Shown: positions 36,472 to 46,295, numbered from the stretch's first letter. The stretch is 64,000 bases of DNA from Aquimarina rhabdastrellae (GCA_947387485.1 CANDNT010000003.1:186001-250000), one strand, 5' to 3'. The notes: generated by a model not told the origin, from the sequence alone. Translations and numbers: made by a program.

Positions 36472-37449
36472 ATGAAAACGATACAATTCAGAGAAGCGAT
36501 TTGCGAAGCAATGAGCGAAGAAATGCGCAGAGATGAGTCTATCTATTTAATGGGTGAAGAAGTTGCCGAATATAATGGGGCTTACAAGGCTAGTAAAGGA
36601 ATGTTAGACGAATTTGGCCCTGATCGTGTATTAGATACTCCTATTGCAGAGTTAGGTTTTGCTGGTATAGGTGTAGGTAGTGCAATGAATGGTAATCGTC
36701 CTATCATTGAATTTATGACATTTAACTTCTCATTAGTAGGTATTGATCAGATCATTAATAATGCTGCAAAAATGCGTCAAATGAGTGGTGGTCAATTTAA
36801 TATTCCTATTGTTTTTAGAGGTCCTACTGCTTCTGCTGGTCAATTAGGTGCAACGCACTCTCAAGCTTTTGAAAATTGGTATGCTAATTGCCCAGGTTTA
36901 AAAGTTGTTGTTCCTTCTACACCACAAGATGCTAAAGGTTTGTTAAAGTCTGCAATAAGAGATAATGATCCCGTTATTTTTATGGAGAGTGAGCAAATGT
37001 ATGGTGATAAAGGAGAAGTGCCAGAAGGAGAATACACTATTCCATTAGGTGTTGCTGATATCAAAAGAGAAGGTAGTGATGTTACTATCGTTTCTTTCGG
37101 AAAAATCATTAAAGAAGCTTATAAAGCTGCAGATGAATTAGCTAAAGAAAATATTTCTTGTGAGATTATCGATTTAAGAACGGTAAGACCATTAGATTTA
37201 GAAGCTATTTTTGCTTCTGTAAAGAAAACTAATAGATTGATTATTCTTGAAGAGGCTTGGCCTTTTGCTAATGTTGCTTCAGAAATAACGTATCAAGTAC
37301 AATCGAATATTTTTGATTATTTAGATGCACCAATTTTAAAAATTAATACAGCAGATACACCTGCTCCATATTCGGCAGCTCTTTTAAAAGAATGGCTTCC
37401 TAATAGTACAGATGTAGTTAATGCTGTTAAAAAAGTAATGTATAAATAG
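36472..37449 (+). CDS. pdhB: pyruvate dehydrogenase E1 component beta subunit
   Basis: The beta subunit of the E1 alpha2-beta2 thiamine-diphosphate enzyme, which decarboxylates pyruvate for acetyl-CoA formation. The 325-residue protein has the thiamine-activating Glu in LDTPIAELGFAGIGVG, GPTASAGQLGATHSQAFENW with the catalytic-type His, and a transketolase C-terminal domain (from about 195). The close match to pyruvate dehydrogenase E1 beta is clear, but a branched-chain 2-oxoacid E1 beta cannot be fully excluded. The alpha subunit and E2 genes are not nearby. Confidence 0.92.
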   Translation: MKTIQFREAICEAMSEEMRRDESIYLMGEEVAEYNGAYKASKGMLDEFGPDRVLDTPIAELGFAGIGVGSAMNGNRPIIEFMTFNFSLVGIDQIINNAAKMRQMSGGQFNIPIVFRGPTASAGQLGATHSQAFENWYANCPGLKVVVPSTPQDAKGLLKSAIRDNDPVIFMESEQMYGDKGEVPEGEYTIPLGVADIKREGSDVTIVSFGKIIKEAYKAADELAKENISCEIIDLRTVRPLDLEAIFASVKKTNRLIILEEAWPFANVASEITYQVQSNIFDYLDAPILKINTADTPAPYSAALLKEWLPNSTDVVNAVKKVMYK

Positions 37450-37468
37450 TAATCTTACTATAAATTTA

Positions 37469-37503
37469 AAAACTTCATTACTCGTAACAATGAAGTTTTT
37501 TTT
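37469..37503 (+). terminator. terminator after pdhB
   Basis: AAAACTTCATT (37469-37479) pairs with AATGAAGTTTT (37489-37499), loop of 9 bases, followed by a T run to 37503. Confidence 0.88.
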
Positions 37504-37517
37504 TAGCCCAATATTTT

Positions 37518-40034
37518 ATGAAATATACATTTTTAGGCGTTTTATTCTTTTTAGCTTGTTGCCTTTCATTACAAGCTCAAACTAAGGTTAGCGGGCATGT
37601 TTATGATAACAACAATCAACCCGTTCCATTTGCTAATATTGTTTTCACCAATTCTACTATAGGTACCATTACAGACGAAAATGGTAATTTTTATATGGAA
37701 TCTGACAAAACTTATAAAAGCATAAAAGTTTCATTTTTAGGTTTTACCACAAAAACTATCCCCTTAAAAAAGTCAACAACGTATAATCTTAAAGTTACTC
37801 TTGAAGAAGAAGCTAACTCATTAGATCAGGTTTTTATTTATAAAGGTAAAACTTCAAAAAAGAATAATCCTGCTATTGATATCCTTCGTAAAATATGGAA
37901 AAACAGACGTCAAAACGGTATTAAAAAATTCAAACAATATCGCTATGATAAATACGAGAAAATTGAGTTTGACTTAAATACTATTGACAGCGCCTTAATC
38001 AAAAGTAGAATATTTAAAGGGATGGAGTTTATCTTTAACGAAGTAGATACTTCTAAGATTACAGGTAAAACTTATCTCCCACTCTTCTTGAATGAAGCTA
38101 TTTCTAAAGTCTATGGTGACAATGAGCTTAAACAAGAAAAAGAAGAATTATTAGGAAATAAAATTTCTGGTTTTAGTAATAATCAAACTCTTATTGCTTT
38201 TGTTAAAGATTTATATTCTGATTATAACGTTTATGATAATTATTTAAAGTTTTTTGACAAAAGTTTTACTAGTCCACTTTCACGCACAGGTATCAATGTT
38301 TATAATTATGTATTAACAGATAGTGCTTATATTGATAATAAGTGGTGCTACAATATTGTTTATTATCCAAGACGTAAAAATGAACTCACTTTTAAAGGAG
38401 ATTTCTGGGTTAATGATACTACATGGGCTATTAAAGACATCAACTTAGAAGTTACTAAAAGTGCTAATATCAACTGGGTAAAAGATCTTTATATAGAACA
38501 ACAATTTGATGTATTAAATGATTCTATATTTTTAATCACCAAAGATTATTTTCAATCAGACTTTTCTTTTAGTAAAAAAGAAAAATCAAGAGGAGTATAC
38601 GGAAAGCGTACTACTTTATATGACAAATATGAATTTGATATCCCTAAAGATCCTAAGTTCTATAAAAAACGTGTTGATCCTTATGATTATGATGTTTACA
38701 ATCGAGATGACAAATTCTGGCAAGAAAGTCGTCTTGAAGAGCTAAATAAAGATGAACGCAAGGTTTATAAACTTCTTGATACACTACAAAATGTAAAGGC
38801 CTTTAAACGCTTATATAATATAGGTAGTATACTTGCTACAGGTTATATAGAGATGAATAATTTTGATTTTGGTCCACTATTTAATACTGTAGGATATAAT
38901 AGTATTGAAGGATTTAGGTTAAGATTAGGAGGACGTACTTATTTTACTCGTAATGATCAATGGCGCCTTGAAGGTTATGGGGCATATGGTTTTAAGGATA
39001 ATAAATTTAAATATGGTCTATCTGGTAAATGGTTACTAGATAGAAAATCTCGATTCATCATTTCTGCCGGTAACCGTAGAGATGTAGAGCAATTGGGAGC
39101 TAGTCTTACGAATACTAATGATGTACAAGGACGTAGTCTTGCATCTTCTTCTATCATTTCTACTGGAGATAATAGTAGATTGACCTCTATTAACTTATCA
39201 GCTCTTTCATTGCAAATACAACCGTTTAGGAATTTTACTGTTGGAGTAACAGGCTCTTATCGTACTTTAAAAGCTGCTGATCCATCACTATTTAGTCTCG
39301 ATTTTTATGATCCAGACGATCCTACTCAAATACGCTCAAAAATCAATCAAACCGAAATTGCTGCTAATTTTAAATACACTCCTGGTAGAAAAACTACGGG
39401 TTATGGTGTAGATCAAGTTATTGTAAATGACGGTGACTATGCTACATTATTTTTAAATGTAAGTCTTGGTTTACAAGATATTATTGATAGTGATTTTGAA
39501 TATCAAAAATTACAATTTTACTATCAACAACCGTGGCAAATTGGTGGATTTGGAGTATTGAGAAGTACTCTAGAAGTTGGTAAAACTTATGGAGATGTTC
39601 CTCTGGGATTACTTAGTGTTGTTCCTGGTAACCAAACCTATTTATCAATTTCAAATACATTTCCATTATTAAATTTCTACGAATTTGTAACTGATACGTA
39701 TACCTCATTACATTTAGAACATAATTTTAATGGACGTATTTTCTCTAGAATTCCACTTTTAAGAAAGCTAAATCTTAGAGAATTAGTAGGTATTAGAGGT
39801 GTTTGGGGAGAATTATCACAAGATAATATTAATTTAATTCCAGATTCGGCTAGAACTATCAATAGTGATATTCCTCTTGTAGCTCCTAATGATGAAGTAT
39901 ATTGGGAATACAGTTTAGGTGTAGGAAATATTTTTAAAATCTTTAGAATTGATTTCCACTTTAGAGGTAATTATTTTGATAATCCAGATGCCAGAAAATT
40001 TGGAGTAACAGGTTCTTTTGGTTTCTATTTCTAA
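37518..40034 (+). CDS. DUF5686 outer-membrane protein with carboxypeptidase-regulatory-like domain
   Basis: An 838-residue protein with a signal peptide (1-20, ending LSLQAQ) and an N-terminal carboxypeptidase-D regulatory-like Ig domain (about 22-100: VSGHVYDNNNQPVPFANIVF, GTITDENGNF). The DUF5686 region follows, and the C-terminal half is rich in alternating strands ending in GSFGFYF, typical of an outer-membrane barrel. The N-terminal domain is the one also found on SusC/TonB-dependent receptors. Family role is unknown; an envelope or surface-protein function is likely. Confidence 0.87.
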   Translation: MKYTFLGVLFFLACCLSLQAQTKVSGHVYDNNNQPVPFANIVFTNSTIGTITDENGNFYMESDKTYKSIKVSFLGFTTKTIPLKKSTTYNLKVTLEEEANSLDQVFIYKGKTSKKNNPAIDILRKIWKNRRQNGIKKFKQYRYDKYEKIEFDLNTIDSALIKSRIFKGMEFIFNEVDTSKITGKTYLPLFLNEAISKVYGDNELKQEKEELLGNKISGFSNNQTLIAFVKDLYSDYNVYDNYLKFFDKSFTSPLSRTGINVYNYVLTDSAYIDNKWCYNIVYYPRRKNELTFKGDFWVNDTTWAIKDINLEVTKSANINWVKDLYIEQQFDVLNDSIFLITKDYFQSDFSFSKKEKSRGVYGKRTTLYDKYEFDIPKDPKFYKKRVDPYDYDVYNRDDKFWQESRLEELNKDERKVYKLLDTLQNVKAFKRLYNIGSILATGYIEMNNFDFGPLFNTVGYNSIEGFRLRLGGRTYFTRNDQWRLEGYGAYGFKDNKFKYGLSGKWLLDRKSRFIISAGNRRDVEQLGASLTNTNDVQGRSLASSSIISTGDNSRLTSINLSALSLQIQPFRNFTVGVTGSYRTLKAADPSLFSLDFYDPDDPTQIRSKINQTEIAANFKYTPGRKTTGYGVDQVIVNDGDYATLFLNVSLGLQDIIDSDFEYQKLQFYYQQPWQIGGFGVLRSTLEVGKTYGDVPLGLLSVVPGNQTYLSISNTFPLLNFYEFVTDTYTSLHLEHNFNGRIFSRIPLLRKLNLRELVGIRGVWGELSQDNINLIPDSARTINSDIPLVAPNDEVYWEYSLGVGNIFKIFRIDFHFRGNYFDNPDARKFGVTGSFGFYF

Positions 40035-40057
40035 ACCAAAATAGTTATAATATACCG

Positions 40058-40091
40058 ATGCCTGCAAGAAATTTCTTGCAGGCATTTTTTG
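40058..40091 (+). terminator. terminator after the DUF5686 gene
   Basis: A perfect 28-base palindrome (40058-40085; arms ATGCCTGCAAGAAA and complement) followed by six T residues. Confidence 0.9.
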
Positions 40092-40193
40092 TAATTCCTC
40101 TTATTTTATGTTTCATTATTATCAAATTTTTAATCTTTTTATAAAAAATACATCATTTTCTTGCTAAGATTTTCTCTAATGCCCACGAATACC

Positions 40194-40201
40194 TATATTT
40201 G
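40194..40201 (+). promoter_or_regulatory. -7 element of ppa
   Basis: TATATTTG is a perfect TAnnTTTG box 26 bases before the ppa ATG. TTTTC about 19 bases upstream is a weak -33 candidate. Confidence 0.5.
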
Positions 40202-40227
40202 CCGCCCAATTAAAGAAGAGAATTAAT

Positions 40228-40758
40228 ATGAGCGCAGCAACTCGCGATAGTTTTGACGTATTAGTCGAAATACCAAAAGGAAGTCGTAATAAATACGAAT
40301 ATGATTTTGACATCAAAAAAATAAGATACGATCGTATGATCTTTTCATCTATGATGTATCCAGCTGATTATGGTTTTATTCCAGAAACTATGGCTTTAGA
40401 TGGAGATCCTTTAGATGTATTAGTAATCGTTACTGAGCCTACTTTCCCTGGTTGTGTGATCGAAGTAAAACCTATTGGTGTATTCCACATGGCTGACGAA
40501 AAAGGTCCAGACGAGAAAATTATTTGTGTACCAGTTTCTGATCCTATTGCAAACCGCATTAGTGATCTTAATGAACTTAATCCTCACTTAATTAAAGAAA
40601 TTGAGCACTTCTTCCAAGTATATAAAGATCTTGAAAACAAGAAAGTTGATGTAGGTGGATGGGGAGATGTAAGTGAAGCTCGTGAAATCATCAAAGCTTG
40701 TGTTAAACGTTTTGAAGAATTAGCTGACAAGCCTAAAGGATTATTTAGTATTTACTAG
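40228..40758 (+). CDS. ppa: inorganic diphosphatase (soluble, family I)
   Basis: Ppa hydrolyses pyrophosphate to phosphate in the cytoplasm and pulls biosynthetic reactions forward. The 176-residue protein has the family I signature DGDPLDVLVI near residues 52-61 with the metal-binding Asp residues, plus YDRMIFSSMMYPADYGFIP and the acidic DEKGPDEKI loop. Immediately downstream is a membrane-bound pyrophosphatase gene, but the two are separated by a strong terminator and a 350-base gap, so they are expressed independently. Confidence 0.96.
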   Translation: MSAATRDSFDVLVEIPKGSRNKYEYDFDIKKIRYDRMIFSSMMYPADYGFIPETMALDGDPLDVLVIVTEPTFPGCVIEVKPIGVFHMADEKGPDEKIICVPVSDPIANRISDLNELNPHLIKEIEHFFQVYKDLENKKVDVGGWGDVSEAREIIKACVKRFEELADKPKGLFSIY

Positions 40759-40787
40759 ATTTATTCTTATCTATAAAGATATTCAAG

Positions 40788-40818
40788 GAGGATTATATAG
40801 TATAATCCTCTTTTTTTT
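40788..40818 (+). terminator. terminator after ppa
   Basis: GAGGATTATA (40788-40797) pairs with TATAATCCTC (40801-40810), loop TAG, then eight T residues. Confidence 0.9.
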
Positions 40819-41112
40819 GTAACACATTAGCCATAAACATTTTACGGTTTTAATGTGGTTAAAAATTCATAAAACCGTCATGGATTGCTTATAAAACCCC
40901 TTCTGATTCCTTGATTTATTATAACAGAAACAACTAATTCACTAATTAACAACACACTACAAAATCTATATTTTTTCACTTATAACTCTTAGTTTATTTA
41001 GTTTTATCATTTAAAAAAAACATACAAGTATTCTAAAACAAACTCCCCTCCTTTTCTTTTCCTCTGATTTTCACTACATTTAAGTTCAAAATTAACTTTT
41101 AAAACTTTATTT
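40819..41112. other. leader/promoter region of hppA with inverted repeat
   Basis: This gap holds no open frame I would call. It contains a 9-bp inverted repeat, ACGGTTTTA (40844-40852) with TAAAACCGT (40870-40878), loop of 17 bases. The repeat has no T run and could be an operator or RNA hairpin. TACATTTA near 41075 is a near match to the -7 consensus and may be the hppA promoter. Confidence 0.45.
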
Positions 41113-43404
41113 ATGGAGTCAAACATGATGTACGCACCAGCGATACTCGCGCTATTCGGTCTCATCTTTATGTGGGTTAAACGATCTTGGATTCTTAAGC
41201 AAAATTCTGGAGATGGAAAGATGAAAGAAATATCTTCTCATATCTATGAAGGAGCTCTTGCTTTTCTAAAAGCAGAGTACAAATTACTTACTCTTTTTGT
41301 TATAGGAGCTAGTATTGCTTTGGCAGGGATTTCGTTTATTGTTCCTACTACACATATCCTTATTGTTGTAGCTTTTATTTTCGGAGCTATTTTTTCGGCT
41401 CTTGCTGGAAATATGGGAATGAAGATCGCTACCCAAACTAATGTACGTACTACACAAGCTGCACGTACAAGCTTACCTGACGCTTTAAAAATTTCTTTTG
41501 GCGGAGGTACTGTAATGGGATTAGGTGTTGCTGGATTAGCTGTTTTAGGATTAACTGCTTTCTTTATTTTCTTCTTTCATTTTTTTATGAATGGTACATG
41601 GTCTAATACCGACCAAATGACAATAGTTTTAGAAACTTTAGCAGGTTTTTCTTTAGGAGCAGAATCCATTGCATTATTTGCTCGTGTAGGTGGAGGAATT
41701 TATACAAAAGCAGCCGATGTGGGTGCAGACTTAGTAGGTAAAGTTGAAGCGGGTATACCAGAGGATGACCCTCGTAACCCTGCTACAATAGCAGATAATG
41801 TTGGTGATAATGTTGGTGATGTTGCTGGTATGGGTGCAGATCTGTTTGGTTCTTATGTCGCTACAGTTTTAGCAGCTATGGTTTTGGGTAATTATGTTAT
41901 TAAAGATATGGGTGGTGACATTACAGCATATGGTTTTAATGGTATTGGTCCTATCTTATTACCGATGGCAATTGCTGGTTTTGGAATTATCATTTCAATT
42001 ATAGGTACACTTCTAGTTAATATCAGTTCTAATGAGGCAAAAGAAGCTCAAGTACAAGCTGCTTTAAATAAAGGAAATTGGGTTTCTATCATCTTAGTTG
42101 CTATTGCTAGTTTTGGATTAGTAAAATGGATGTTACCAGATACTATGTCTATGGAATTCTTTGGTGAAGGACTAAAAGAAATTTCTTCATTAAGAGTATT
42201 CTATGCTACTCTTGTAGGTTTAATTGTAGGTGGTGTTATCTCTGCAGTTACAGAGTATTATACAGGATTAGGTAAAAAACCTATCTTACAAATTGTACAA
42301 AAATCAAGTACTGGAGCTGGAACAAATATTATAGCAGGTCTTGCTACCGGAATGATTTCTACATTCGCTTCTGTTTTATTATTTGCTATTGCTATCTGGG
42401 CATCTTATGCCTTTGCTGGGTTTTATGGTGTGGCATTAGCAGCATCTGCAATGATGGCAACTACAGCTATGCAACTCGCTATTGATGCTTTTGGGCCTAT
42501 AGCCGATAATGCTGGTGGAATTGCAGAAATGAGTGAATTACCAGATATTGTAAGAGAGCGTACTGATATTTTAGATTCTGTAGGGAATACAACTGCCGCT
42601 ACAGGAAAAGGATTTGCTATAGCCTCTGCCGCATTAACTTCTCTGGCTTTATTTGCTGCTTATGTAACTTTTACGGGTATAGATGGTATTAATATTTTTA
42701 AAGCTCCTGTATTAGCTATGTTATTTATAGGTGGAATGATCCCTGTGGTTTTCTCTGCACTTGCCATGAACTCTGTTGGTAAAGCTGCCATGGAAATGGT
42801 TTATGAAGTACGAAGACAGTTTAAAGAAATCGCTGGTATTATGGAAGGTACAGGTAAACCTGAATATGATAAATGTGTTGAGATTTCGACAAAAGCCGCG
42901 TTAAAAGAAATGCTGCTTCCTGGATTGTTAACAATCGGATTTCCTATCATAATTGCTTTACTACCAATGGTTTTTGGTTACGACAATAAATTAATTGCAG
43001 AAATGTTAGGTGGTTATATGGCAGGAGTTACGGTAAGTGGTGTTTTATGGGCTATTTTTCAAAACAACGCTGGAGGTGCTTGGGATAATGCTAAAAAATC
43101 TTTTGAAGCTGGAGTAGAAATTAATGGTGAGATGACTTACAAAGGTTCAGATGCTCATAAAGCTGCTGTCACAGGAGATACTGTAGGAGATCCTTTTAAA
43201 GATACTTCTGGACCATCTATGAATATTTTAATAAAACTTACCTGTTTAATAGGCCTTGTTATTGCTCCAATTTTAGGAGGACATTCTACTAACACTACAG
43301 ACAGTGATGATGCTATAGAACATTCTATTTTAATTGAAAATGATGTTGAATCTGATCAACATCAAACAACTTATGCTGTAGAAAAAATCAAAATACTTAA
43401 TTAA
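41113..43404 (+). CDS. hppA: membrane-bound ion-pumping pyrophosphatase (K+-dependent type)
   Basis: A 763-residue polytopic enzyme that couples pyrophosphate hydrolysis to Na+ or H+ export. Catalytic motifs are [19 protein letters not shown] near 197-216, [20 protein letters not shown], and a C-terminal [10 protein letters not shown] plus [15 protein letters not shown]. In [10 protein letters not shown] (about 491-500) Ala follows GNTT where K+-independent enzymes have Lys, so this is the K+-dependent class, which includes the Na+ pumps. The pumped ion cannot be fixed by eye. The last 35 residues form an acidic tail beyond the final helix. Confidence 0.94.
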   Translation: MESNMMYAPAILALFGLIFMWVKRSWILKQNSGDGKMKEISSHIYEGALAFLKAEYKLLTLFVIGASIALAGISFIVPTTHILIVVAFIFGAIFSALAGNMGMKIATQTNVRTTQAARTSLPDALKISFGGGTVMGLGVAGLAVLGLTAFFIFFFHFFMNGTWSNTDQMTIVLETLAGFSLGAESIALFARVGGGIYTKAADVGADLVGKVEAGIPEDDPRNPATIADNVGDNVGDVAGMGADLFGSYVATVLAAMVLGNYVIKDMGGDITAYGFNGIGPILLPMAIAGFGIIISIIGTLLVNISSNEAKEAQVQAALNKGNWVSIILVAIASFGLVKWMLPDTMSMEFFGEGLKEISSLRVFYATLVGLIVGGVISAVTEYYTGLGKKPILQIVQKSSTGAGTNIIAGLATGMISTFASVLLFAIAIWASYAFAGFYGVALAASAMMATTAMQLAIDAFGPIADNAGGIAEMSELPDIVRERTDILDSVGNTTAATGKGFAIASAALTSLALFAAYVTFTGIDGINIFKAPVLAMLFIGGMIPVVFSALAMNSVGKAAMEMVYEVRRQFKEIAGIMEGTGKPEYDKCVEISTKAALKEMLLPGLLTIGFPIIIALLPMVFGYDNKLIAEMLGGYMAGVTVSGVLWAIFQNNAGGAWDNAKKSFEAGVEINGEMTYKGSDAHKAAVTGDTVGDPFKDTSGPSMNILIKLTCLIGLVIAPILGGHSTNTTDSDDAIEHSILIENDVESDQHQTTYAVEKIKILN

Positions 43405-43449
43405 ACATATAGTCTTACGACTATACTACTTTAATAAAAATCTTATTTT

Positions 43450-43479
43450 AAAACCTCACATTATAGTGAGGTTTTATAT
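43450..43479 (+). terminator. terminator after hppA
   Basis: AAAACCTCAC (43450-43459) pairs with GTGAGGTTTT (43466-43475), loop of 6 bases, followed by an AT-rich stretch. Confidence 0.82.
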
Positions 43480-43521
43480 ATTTAGAGATTCATAATACTA
43501 TTTTAGCTTGTAATTCATCTC

Positions 43522-44523
43522 ATGTTTAAAAAAGATCCGCTACGAATTAATACTTATCGTTCTTATGGAACAGCTCAACGATTACGTGCTGCTGGTCGTG
43601 CTCTTGAAGATGAAAATATTAAACTTACTTCTAACCAAGGTCTTTTAAAAACATTAAAAAACATCTATAAACAATTTGAAAGTGATGAAATTCCTAACTC
43701 ATCTATTCAATTACAAATTAAAGATGAACTCAAATTCATTGCAGAAACTGATGCCGAAGGTTATTATAAATTTGATGAACAGGTAATTGATCTTAAAAAG
43801 TATTGTGATGGTAGTGGTTGGATTTCATATCAAATGTCTTATGATATTTCATCTACACAACGAGAAATCACTTGCAACAATTTGTTTAACGGACAAATGT
43901 TGATTCCTTCTCAAGAAGCATCTTATGGTGTTATTAGTGATATCGATGATACCATATTACATACGGGTGTTGTTTCCTTATTCAAGTGGCGTGTTATTTT
44001 TAATACTTTTTTTAAAAATTTTGATAAACGTCTTCCTCTAGAAGGCACTGTAGCTTTTTATCAAAAATTACAACACGGAAAAACTAATTTTCCTATCAAC
44101 CCTATTTTTTATGTTAGCAATAGTCCATGGAATCTATATGATTATCTTACTGCTTTTCTAGAAGAACATCGTTTTCCTAAAGGTCCTATTCTATTACGCG
44201 ATTTTAGAACTTTTTTTGATAAAACACCAAAACCTAAAATACCACATAAACATTCAGAGATTTATACCATCTTAAAAATGTACCCTTCATTAAATTTTAT
44301 CCTCATAGGTGATAGTGGAGAAAAAGATGCAGATATTTATACCTCTATAGCACGAGAGTATCCCAATCGAATACTTGCTATTTATTTAAGGAGTGTAAAC
44401 CATCGTAAACGAGTAGCTCGTATAGAATCTATTATCAAATCATTTAAGATTTGTCCAATATTGTTAGTACATACTTCTGATCAAGCAGTTAAACATGCTC
44501 ACAAACACGGTTTTATTTCTTAA
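43522..44523 (+). CDS. App1-type phosphatidate phosphatase domain protein (DUF2183)
   Basis: A 333-residue cytoplasmic protein of the HAD-like App1 family. The catalytic DxDxT motif is D140-I-D142-D143-T144 in VISDIDDTILHTG; downstream are FYVSNSPWNLYDYL (motif II Ser) and IGDSGEKDADIY (motif IV acid residues). Yeast App1 dephosphorylates phosphatidate and diacylglycerol pyrophosphate; activity on lipids is inferred for the bacterial form. Its last 11 bases overlap the end of the convergent repressor gene, so there is no room for a terminator between them. Confidence 0.87.
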   Translation: MFKKDPLRINTYRSYGTAQRLRAAGRALEDENIKLTSNQGLLKTLKNIYKQFESDEIPNSSIQLQIKDELKFIAETDAEGYYKFDEQVIDLKKYCDGSGWISYQMSYDISSTQREITCNNLFNGQMLIPSQEASYGVISDIDDTILHTGVVSLFKWRVIFNTFFKNFDKRLPLEGTVAFYQKLQHGKTNFPINPIFYVSNSPWNLYDYLTAFLEEHRFPKGPILLRDFRTFFDKTPKPKIPHKHSEIYTILKMYPSLNFILIGDSGEKDADIYTSIAREYPNRILAIYLRSVNHRKRVARIESIIKSFKICPILLVHTSDQAVKHAHKHGFIS

Positions 44524-45277
44524 GACTTCTTACTTCATTAGTTAATAGCGCCATAGCTTCTTGCAATTGTTGTAAACTGGAAGTATTTGTATGTGCATCA
44601 ATATTAAAACTCAGTTTACTATTTACCTCCCATAATTCTTGAACTTCATGTGCTTCAATAGTTACTGGAGGATATTCTGTATTTAAAGAAATTAAAGTTA
44701 GTGTACCATCGTCATTCTTTTTAATTTTTTTGACCAACACACTGTCGACCAAGACTACGACACATATACTCGTGTTACCTATTTCTCTAATATTTGCCAA
44801 AGCCTTACCTATAACCCATTCTTTAGGTTCAAAAGCAGGTAACATACTATCACCTTCCACTTGAAATCCTCTATATGTCGCATTTCTATATTCTGGTAAA
44901 GGAATATCAAAGGCCGGCAATTCTTGATACCAATCAACATCTTGTATATTATGAGGATAACCAGCTGCTGCCTTAATATTGACCAAAACCATATTTTCGT
45001 GATTTTGAGAATCTACTGTAACAACTTTAGGTGCAACATCTACAATTTGCATTTTAATTTCCTTCTGTTGGCTTTCGCCAAAAAGCCATAATGGATTTAT
45101 TCCATAAACCTGAAGTAACTTAGCTACTACTTTTCCAGAAATTTTTGTTCTTCCGCGTTCAATGTCTGCTGTAGACTTCTTTATTTCCAAAACCTGAGCA
45201 AACTCAGCTTGAGTCAAGTGATTTTCTTCACGTATTTGCTTAAAACGCTTAATTATTATTGTACTGCTATCTTCCAT
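44513..45277 (-). CDS. XRE/S24 self-cleaving-type repressor (LexA/CI fold)
   Basis: A 254-residue regulator: an XRE helix-turn-helix (about 5-60, LTQAEFAQVLEIKKSTADIERGR) and a C-terminal S24 peptidase-like domain. The catalytic pair is present: Ser144 in FQVEGDSMLPAF and Lys at 183/184 in VDSVLVKKIKK. An Ala-Gly bond (A105-G106 in IKAAAGYPHN) lies 38 residues before the Ser, as at the LexA/CI cleavage site. The ATG at 45277 (MEDSSTI) was chosen over an upstream in-frame ATG. It is divergent from a DUF559 nuclease gene and may repress it. No prophage genes surround it. Confidence 0.85.
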   Translation of the reverse strand: MEDSSTIIIKRFKQIREENHLTQAEFAQVLEIKKSTADIERGRTKISGKVVAKLLQVYGINPLWLFGESQQKEIKMQIVDVAPKVVTVDSQNHENMVLVNIKAAAGYPHNIQDVDWYQELPAFDIPLPEYRNATYRGFQVEGDSMLPAFEPKEWVIGKALANIREIGNTSICVVVLVDSVLVKKIKKNDDGTLTLISLNTEYPPVTIEAHEVQELWEVNSKLSFNIDAHTNTSSLQQLQEAMALLTNEVRSLKK

Positions 45278-45424
45278 ATTGATACTTACTATTAGGAATC
45301 TTACCATACAAAGATAGCTTATTTAGGAATTTTTCCGAATTAATTAATCAAAAAATTTGCTGAATTGGAATATTTCCATAATTTTGGAAAAAATACAAAT
45401 CGATATAGTTTAAAAACAATATAT

Positions 45425-45805
45425 ATGGCAGCTTCAATTATTTTACGTCAACCAGTAGCAGAAAAAGTAATACGTCATTCGCTTAATAATTCATTTATGG
45501 CTATAGATAAATTAGCACAACAACTAACTTCTCGAGGATATCACTTTCATAGAGATCAAAACATAGGTAATTATACTTTTGATTTTTATTGCCCTAAATA
45601 TAAATTAGCAATAGAGGTTGATACTTATGCACATGAATATGATGATATTTATAACAAGGATGATTTTAAATTTTTAAAAATTCATTCTTTAAATATAACG
45701 GTGCTAAGAGTCACAGATTATCAAATTCTTATCGACACAGATGAGATTTTTAGACATATTAAAAGATACACCGATAACTATACTGATACTTCTTACTTAG
45801 TATAA
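45425..45805 (+). CDS. DUF559 (Vsr-like) endonuclease-domain protein
   Basis: A 126-residue protein with a PD-(D/E)xK-type nuclease core of the DUF559/Vsr group: YTFDFYCPKYKLAIEVDTYA carries the Asp and the E-x-D, and FLKIHSLNITVLRVTDYQIL the following strand. The ATG at 45425 was chosen rather than the TTG at 45365, which would add 20 residues running through the divergent promoter region. Single-domain members are widespread with unknown targets; some lie in defence or mobile contexts. The self-cleaving-type repressor gene is divergent from it. Confidence 0.75.
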   Translation: MAASIILRQPVAEKVIRHSLNNSFMAIDKLAQQLTSRGYHFHRDQNIGNYTFDFYCPKYKLAIEVDTYAHEYDDIYNKDDFKFLKIHSLNITVLRVTDYQILIDTDEIFRHIKRYTDNYTDTSYLV

Positions 45806-45899
45806 AACTCTCCACTTAAAAGAATTATAATAAATATATCGAATAAAATTTAAAAATAAATGTTAAATTTGCGGCTTAACCCATTAACCAAGTTCTATT

Positions 45900-46295
45900 A
45901 TGAAAAAAATATTTTTAGGAGTAGCTGCATTAGCATTAGTACTATCTGTAACATCTTGTAGAGAAACTGCTAAGCAAACTGAAGACGCTGCTACAGAGGC
46001 TGTAGAAGCAACAAAAGAGGCTGCTGAGAGTGCAAAAGAAGCTGCAACTGAAGCTGTAGAGGCTGCTGAAGGAGCTGTAAAAGATGCAACTGAAGCTGCT
46101 GGTGAAGCTGTAGAGGCTGCAGAAGGAGCTGTAAAAGACGCTACTGAAGCTGCTGGTGAAGCAGTTGACGCTGCAAAGAAAGCTGCTGGAGATGCAGTTG
46201 ATGCAACTAAAGACGCTGCAAAAAACACTGCTGATGGTGCAGTAAAAGAAGCTGAAAAAGCTGTTGATAAGGCTAAAAAAGTGATCAACCAATAA
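45900..46295 (+). CDS. Ala/Glu-rich helical lipoprotein with internal repeats
   Basis: A 131-residue protein with a lipoprotein signal (lipobox LSVTSC, Cys20). After this it consists almost wholly of Ala, Glu, Lys, Asp, Thr and Val in a long amphipathic helix. An 18-residue unit (EAVEAAEGAVKDATEAAG) occurs twice in a row with diverged copies on both sides. The composition is like LEA or apolipoprotein-type helices and bacterial YtxH-like stress proteins. A periplasmic or outer-membrane anchored, possibly desiccation- or stress-related role is inference. Normal start, promoter-like AT-rich region and a strong terminator support expression. Confidence 0.8.
   Translation: MKKIFLGVAALALVLSVTSCRETAKQTEDAATEAVEATKEAAESAKEAATEAVEAAEGAVKDATEAAGEAVEAAEGAVKDATEAAGEAVDAAKKAAGDAVDATKDAAKNTADGAVKEAEKAVDKAKKVINQ
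46050..46157 (+). repeat. 54-bp tandem repeat in the lipoprotein gene
   Basis: Two nearly identical 54-base copies (46050-46103 and 46104-46157) encode the 18-residue repeat. They differ at only a few positions, most of them silent. In-frame unit length means copy number can vary without breaking the gene. Confidence 0.85.

Noticed and set aside
44513..45805. Prophage remnant
   Set aside because: Apart from one CI-like repressor and a small nuclease there are no integrase, capsid, portal or attachment-site features nearby.
45884..46292. Two long open frames opposite the repeat lipoprotein (Ser/Ala- and Ser/Cys/Phe-rich)
   Set aside because: They are mirror frames created by the GCT/GAA-rich tandem repeats; the plus-strand frame has the lipobox, start and terminator.
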